DNA of 10,214 bases from Desulfobacteraceae bacterium (GTDB lineage: Bacteria > Desulfobacterota > Desulfobacteria > Desulfobacterales > UBA11574). Positions 6,678 through 10,214 of this stretch are shown piece by piece. Within the stretch, counting starts at the first letter, position 1. Each line of letters starts with the position of its first letter. The DNA lies in the NCBI GenBank assembly GCA_013203195.1, contig JABMQM010000518.1:1-10214 (forward strand). The letters run 5' to 3'. The translations under genes and the position numbers were made by a program. The notes beneath the pieces were generated by a model that made no database searches, was not told where the DNA came from, and worked only from the letters and a program-made list of their open reading frames with translations.

Positions 6678-8438
6678 ATGAAAGCATTAATCCTTGCTGC
6701 AGGTTTTGGAACAAGGCTCCTGCCCTTTACTGAAAACCTGCCCAAACCGCTATTTCCCATTGCCGGGCGCCCGCTGCTGGATATCATCATTCACGCTTTG
6801 CAGCAGGCCGGCTGCAAAGCGATTATTATCAACACCCATCACCTGCATCAACAAATCGATGACTTCATCGCATCCCAGGAATATGCGATTCCGGTACTGA
6901 CCCGCCACGAACCGGTTATCTTAGGTACCGGCGGTGCCATAAAAAATGTCGCCGACTTCTGGGATGACAGCCCCTTTATGGTGGTCAACAGCGATATTAT
7001 TACAGATATAGACTTGAAGAATGTCTATGATTTCCATTTAAAACATCCCCATCCGGTAACACTGGTACTGCATGACGACCCGGAGTTCAACACCGTATCG
7101 ATTGATGACAAAGGCCTTATAAAAGGTTTTCTTGATCAGAGTTTTACTTCCGCGCCAACGCCCAAGCCTGCCTTCATCTCTGAAAACCTCCGGCTGGAGG
7201 AAAAGAAGAGAGATCACAAAGACCAGGCATGCGGCAACGAGGCCAGAACTCTCGCCTTTACCGGAATACATGTTGTCAATCCGGAAATTCTCGATTTGAT
7301 CCCTGACAAAGAATTTTCAAGTATCATCGACGTATACACACAACTGATATCATCAACTAATAAAATATGTGCTTTTATTTCAAAGAACTGTTACTGGAAA
7401 GATATCGGAACGCCGCAAAGGTACCAGGCAATCACTTTTGAAAAAATGGCGCCCAAGGCTTTTCAGCAGGCCTTTCAGGGTCCCCTGAACAACAACATTC
7501 ACTGCCGTCAAATCAAGGGAGACGGCTCAGACCGCAACTGGTACCGCCTAAATTCGAAAAATCGATCCCTGGTGATGGTAGATCACGGCATCAGGCCCAA
7601 AAGCACAACCAGTGAAGCCGATGCGTTTGTGTTGATCGGCAGGCATCTGTATGACAAAGACATACCGGTTCCAAGGATCTATTTGGCTGATACGTTTTCC
7701 GGTCTGGTTTTTCTGCAAGATCTGGGGGATACCAACTTTCAGAATTTCATCCAAAATACTGAAAACCCGCACCAGATCGTCTCCAGCTACAAAACGGTTA
7801 TCGATCTTTTCTTAAAACAGTCTGTTTACGGTGCCCAAGGCTTTGACCCGGCGTGGACGTATCAAACTGAAAAATATAGCCGGGACCTTATCCTTGATAA
7901 GGAATGCCGCTATTTTGTTGAAGCCTTTTTAAACAAATACCTGGGAATGGACTTTCATTTTGAAAATCTTAACGACGATTTCATGTACCTGGCGGATAAT
8001 GCCCTTGAATTTGCAGTCAACGGTTTTATGCACAGAGATCTGCAGTCACGCAATATTATGGTTAACAACAATCAATTTTACTTTATTGATTTCCAGGGCG
8101 GGCGCTCAGGACCGATTCAGTATGATCTGGCATCACTGCTGATCGACCCCTATGTTGAACTCCCCTACCCTGTGCAAAAGCAGCTTTACGACTACTGTGT
8201 GGAAAAGCTTTCAGCTTTAATTCATATTGATCCGGCAAGATTTAGCATTGGTTATAAATTCTGCGCTGTAACAAGAAACCTTCAGATTCTGGGGGCCTTC
8301 GGTTATTTGAGCCGTATTAAGGGTAAAATCTATTTTGAAAAATACATCCCCAAAGCTTTACGGTCATTGAAGCATAATCTTGCCATTTTCAAGGACTCGG
8401 AACTTCCCAACCTTAGGGCTGTTGTTGCTAAGTTATGA
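6678..8438 (+). CDS. MurU-like nucleotidyltransferase fused to AmgK-like anomeric sugar kinase
   Basis: 586-aa two-domain protein. Residues 1 to about 250 are a sugar-1-phosphate nucleotidyltransferase: LAAGFGTRLLPFTENLPKPL at 6-25 is the nucleotide-binding signature and K23 the usual catalytic lysine; NSD at 104-106 supplies the metal-binding D106. Residues about 275-586 are an aminoglycoside phosphotransferase-fold kinase: DGSDRNWYRL in the nucleotide loop, MHRDLQSRNIM at 451-461 (catalytic D454, N459) and FIDFQGGRSGP at 470-480 (metal D471). In Pseudomonas, separate AmgK (MurNAc/GlcNAc C1 kinase) and MurU (MurNAc-1-P uridylyltransferase) salvage MurNAc to UDP-MurNAc, bypassing MurA/MurB and fosfomycin. 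Here both are on one chain with the MurU part first. A charged, low-complexity insertion (about 155-190) interrupts the transferase domain. No export signal; cytosolic. The NamZ-like gene upstream could supply the substrate. Fold and fusion are firm; MurNAc specificity is inferred, other hexoses being possible. Confidence 0.88.
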   Translation: MKALILAAGFGTRLLPFTENLPKPLFPIAGRPLLDIIIHALQQAGCKAIIINTHHLHQQIDDFIASQEYAIPVLTRHEPVILGTGGAIKNVADFWDDSPFMVVNSDIITDIDLKNVYDFHLKHPHPVTLVLHDDPEFNTVSIDDKGLIKGFLDQSFTSAPTPKPAFISENLRLEEKKRDHKDQACGNEARTLAFTGIHVVNPEILDLIPDKEFSSIIDVYTQLISSTNKICAFISKNCYWKDIGTPQRYQAITFEKMAPKAFQQAFQGPLNNNIHCRQIKGDGSDRNWYRLNSKNRSLVMVDHGIRPKSTTSEADAFVLIGRHLYDKDIPVPRIYLADTFSGLVFLQDLGDTNFQNFIQNTENPHQIVSSYKTVIDLFLKQSVYGAQGFDPAWTYQTEKYSRDLILDKECRYFVEAFLNKYLGMDFHFENLNDDFMYLADNALEFAVNGFMHRDLQSRNIMVNNNQFYFIDFQGGRSGPIQYDLASLLIDPYVELPYPVQKQLYDYCVEKLSALIHIDPARFSIGYKFCAVTRNLQILGAFGYLSRIKGKIYFEKYIPKALRSLKHNLAIFKDSELPNLRAVVAKL

Positions 8439-8506
8439 ACTCTGATTTGTAACAACACAGCGTTTCTGATATATGCTATATGAAAGCATTGTGAAACCTA
8501 AAAACA

Positions 8507-8582
8507 TTTGCCACTAAGTCACCAAGACACAAAGGAAATATTTAATTTTTTTGTCTCCGTGCCTTGGTGCCTTAGTGGCAAA
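8507..8582. repeat. Extragenic inverted repeat forming a long hairpin
   Basis: The 24-nt arms 8507-8530 (tttgccactaag then tcaccaagacac) and 8559-8582 (gtgccttggtgc then cttagtggcaaa) are complementary except for two positions that can form G-T pairs in RNA. The loop is AT-rich (28 nt). The right arm is shared with the repeat at 2576-2597. Located 68 nt after the fusion gene and 71 nt before dapB, it could end or stabilise the upstream transcript. A run of nine A after the right arm would give a U tract only on the minus strand. Confidence 0.85.
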
Positions 8583-8653
8583 AAAAAATATCACTTTAAA
8601 CCTAAAAGCGATGAATTCGAATACTATGGATTCATCTAACCTGGAGGTGTAAA

Positions 8654-9484
8654 ATGAACCCGATAAAAGTTATGGTCAACGGCCTGCCCGGCAATATGGC
8701 CTCAAATGTTGTTCAACACGCGCTCAATGACAAGCGGTTTGAGTTGATTTCCCACTCTCTGACCGGCCCCGAAATCACTGCATCTGAAACGACTATTGGT
8801 TCTGTTGCCTTCACTCTGATTCAACCCCAGGACGGATATCAGGCCATTAGCGCCATCAAAGAAAACAGCGGCCCATTTATCAGTGTGGATTTTAGTCTCC
8901 CTTCGGCGGTCAACAGCAATGCCGAATTTTATTGCAAGCATAATTTGCCATTTGTCATGGGTACCACCGGAGGGGACCGGGACTTTTTGACAGAGACTGT
9001 CACGGCATCTTCCATCCCGGCGGTAATAGCGCCCAATATGGCCAAACAGATCGTCGGATTCCAGGCCATGATGGAATATGCGGCCCAAACTTTTCCGAAT
9101 CTATTTGCAGGTTATGATCTTGAAATCAAGGAAAGCCATCAGCAAGGCAAAGCCGACACCAGCGGAACCGCCAAGGCCATGGTACACTATTTCAACAGCC
9201 TGGGAACACCCTATACCGAAACGGATATTATCAAAGAACGCGATCCCGAAACTCAGCAAAGCGTATGGGGCATACCCGCAGAATTTCTGCAAGGTCACGG
9301 ATGGCACACCTATGCGCTGACCTCAAGTGACAAAACCGTCCGCTTTGAATTCACCCATAATGTCAACGGCCGTGATGTCTACGCCCTGGGCACCCTGGAT
9401 GCCGTCTTATATCTCGATAAAAAAATAAAAGCCGGCGTCCGGAGCAGGGTTTTTTCGATGATTGATGTGCTCAAAGGGATTTAA
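8654..9484 (+). CDS. dapB: 4-hydroxy-tetrahydrodipicolinate reductase, plant-type
   Basis: 276-aa cytosolic enzyme that reduces hydroxy-tetrahydrodipicolinate with NAD(P)H to tetrahydrodipicolinate, on the way to meso-diaminopimelate for peptidoglycan and to lysine. Seen: dinucleotide-binding start VMVNGLPGNMAS (6-17; M15 in the place of the usual GxMG), MGTTGGDR at 102-109, APNMAKQIVGFQ, and the catalytic segment KESHQQGKADTSGTAK at 159-174, where H162 and K166 match the E. coli acid/base pair H159 and K163 and SGTA binds substrate carboxylate. The loop is one residue shorter (DTSGTA against DAPSGTA), and with HNVNGRDVYALGTLDAV near the C-terminus this marks the plant-type branch. The start is supported by GGAGGT at 8643-8648, 5 nt before the ATG. 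No other lysine-pathway gene is adjacent, so it stands apart from dapA/lysA. Confidence 0.93.
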   Translation: MNPIKVMVNGLPGNMASNVVQHALNDKRFELISHSLTGPEITASETTIGSVAFTLIQPQDGYQAISAIKENSGPFISVDFSLPSAVNSNAEFYCKHNLPFVMGTTGGDRDFLTETVTASSIPAVIAPNMAKQIVGFQAMMEYAAQTFPNLFAGYDLEIKESHQQGKADTSGTAKAMVHYFNSLGTPYTETDIIKERDPETQQSVWGIPAEFLQGHGWHTYALTSSDKTVRFEFTHNVNGRDVYALGTLDAVLYLDKKIKAGVRSRVFSMIDVLKGI

Positions 9485-9556
9485 GCCGCATTTCTCGAGA
9501 ACTGGTTTCAAAACAATCAATTAGGCTCAATTGCCCGGATATCAGGAGGATCATAG

Positions 9557-10015
9557 ATGATGAATAAAAAAGATTGGAAGAGACCAGCCGCGGTCGTCCT
9601 CTTCGTAATGCTGCTTGGCGGATATTATGAAAAGTTGAACGTGGAAGCTCAGGCAATGGTATTGCCAATGGTGATATTTATCGCTACAGCCGTAGTTATT
9701 GCTCGTTTTAAACAGCTTGAATACGAAATACGCTCAGCGCAAGTCACTACCCATAAAATAACGGTCCAGACGTTAAGTGTTTTGGACAGCAATGGTAATG
9801 AACGCATAGCCATTGCTGCAGCCCCCGAAAATCCGGCATTGATTTTTTATGATGCAAACCATACACCCCGGGCTACTCTGGACCTGGCCCATACGGAGCC
9901 GACACTAAAGCTGGAGGGCGGCAAAGGCAGCATATTGATAGCCTTTGACAAAGAAGGCTTGCCGCATGTAACGCTGCAAGGCGATACCGATGAAGTCATC
10001 TGGTCGGCACCGTAA
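9557..10015 (+). CDS. Membrane-anchored beta-repeat protein, unknown function
   Basis: 152-aa protein, not recognised as a named family. Two hydrophobic segments (about 11-24 and 33-49) form an N-terminal hairpin anchor; a short charged helix (50-62) follows, and the rest is predicted beta strand. Residues 73-94 and 95-116 look like two copies of a 22-residue unit with pattern L.(V/F).D.(N/A)...R..L, aspartates D77 and D99 and arginines R83 and R105 being in register; a third, more distant copy lies at about 126-140 (D131, then VTL). Such D-G-R-L repeat sheets occur in many hypothetical bacterial proteins and suggest a small extended beta-sheet domain. An excellent ribosome site AGGAGG (9544-9549 region) precedes the ATG; the second codon is also ATG. 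It lies 72 bp after dapB in the same direction and may be read from the same transcript, but function in lysine synthesis is not implied. Confidence 0.85.
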   Translation: MMNKKDWKRPAAVVLFVMLLGGYYEKLNVEAQAMVLPMVIFIATAVVIARFKQLEYEIRSAQVTTHKITVQTLSVLDSNGNERIAIAAAPENPALIFYDANHTPRATLDLAHTEPTLKLEGGKGSILIAFDKEGLPHVTLQGDTDEVIWSAP

Positions 10016-10031
10016 CTAGGGGGATAGAAAA

Positions 10032-10173
10032 GAGCGCTACGCTTGAAGAGCACTTCGTTTGATGAGCACTTAGTTTGAGGAGCGGCCTGGCGGCCTTGAG
10101 GGGAATTGATAAAAAATTTTTCCCCCTAAAGCGAAGCGATCCTAAAGCGTAGCGCTCTTCAAGCGTAGCACTC
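10032..10173. repeat. Head-to-head array of degenerate 16-nt repeats
   Basis: Left half: 16-nt units gagcgctacgcttgaa (10032-10047), gagcacttcgtttgat (10048-10063) and gagcacttagtttgag (10064-10079), then a 21-nt variant carrying GGCC twice (10080-10100). Right half, in opposite orientation: ctaaagcgaagcgatc (10126-10141), ctaaagcgtagcgctc (10142-10157) and ttcaagcgtagcactc (10158-10173). The centre is a small dyad, ggggaa (10100-10105) with ttcccc (10120-10125), over an A/T loop. Perfect 16-bp complementarity exists between 10036-10051 and 10154-10169. Transcribed, it would fold into a long branched hairpin after the beta-repeat protein gene, possibly acting as its terminator. No coding content is supported. 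Confidence 0.85.
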
Positions 10174-10194
10174 CAGTGGCAAATGACAAATGAC
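10173..10194. repeat. Short extragenic repeat fragment
   Basis: The stretch beginning 'ccagtggcaaatgacaaatg' resembles 2610-2639, where the same words occur with a short insertion. It directly abuts the last unit of the 16-nt array. The remaining 20 bases to the window end show nothing recognisable. Confidence 0.65.
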
Positions 10195-10214
10195 TTTTGC
10201 ATGTAATAATCTTA

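Noticed and set aside
8702..9088. 128-codon minus-strand frame inside dapB
   Set aside because: Opposite-strand shadow of a conserved enzyme, without recognisable motifs.
10032..10173. CRISPR array
   Set aside because: Units are 16 nt, contiguous without spacers, degenerate and in both orientations; no cas gene nearby.
9996..10202. Minus-strand frame through the 16-nt array
   Set aside because: Its sequence is translated repeat and it overlaps the end of the beta-repeat protein; no ribosome site or family features.

Overview
The window reads as a piece of a bacterial chromosome of moderate G+C with ordinary housekeeping genes. The best guess for the host is a Desulfobacterota (former Deltaproteobacteria) lineage. 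This is inferred from three things: extragenic repeats built on 'cagttatcggttatcagt' and 'gtgccttggtgccttagtgg', which I associate from memory with that group; a plant-type DapB; and a long PlsB-like acyltransferase. No phage, transposase, CRISPR array, rRNA or tRNA gene was seen.

Layout, left to right: an extragenic repeat (1-110); an Mrp/NBP35-type Fe-S carrier ATPase on the minus strand (127-966); divergently, a DUF1343/NamZ-type exo-N-acetylmuramidase (1205-2380); a second copy of the left-edge repeat that runs into the start of a two-part RNase HI-like gene (2627-3301), which ends in a strong terminator; convergently, a small two-helix membrane protein with a coiled-coil tail (3381-3665, minus); an AT-rich 352-bp gap; a large PlsB-type glycerol-3-phosphate acyltransferase (4018-6651); after a 23-bp hairpin, a MurU-like nucleotidyltransferase fused to an AmgK-like sugar kinase (6678-8438); a repeat hairpin (8507-8582); a plant-type dihydrodipicolinate reductase DapB (8654-9484); a small membrane-anchored beta-repeat protein (9557-10015); and a head-to-head array of 16-nt degenerate repeats (10032-10173).

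The theme linking several genes is the cell envelope. NamZ-type enzymes release MurNAc from peptidoglycan fragments, AmgK phosphorylates MurNAc at C1, and MurU converts MurNAc-1-P to UDP-MurNAc. The window therefore holds most of a MurNAc salvage route, although the genes are separated by about 4.3 kb and are not one operon. DapB feeds meso-diaminopimelate and lysine synthesis, and PlsB starts phospholipid synthesis. The most novel items are the single-chain MurU-AmgK fusion beside a leaderless NamZ homologue, the internal acyltransferase duplication visible in the PlsB-like protein, the intercistronic hairpin that holds the likely ribosome binding site, and the structured extragenic repeats.
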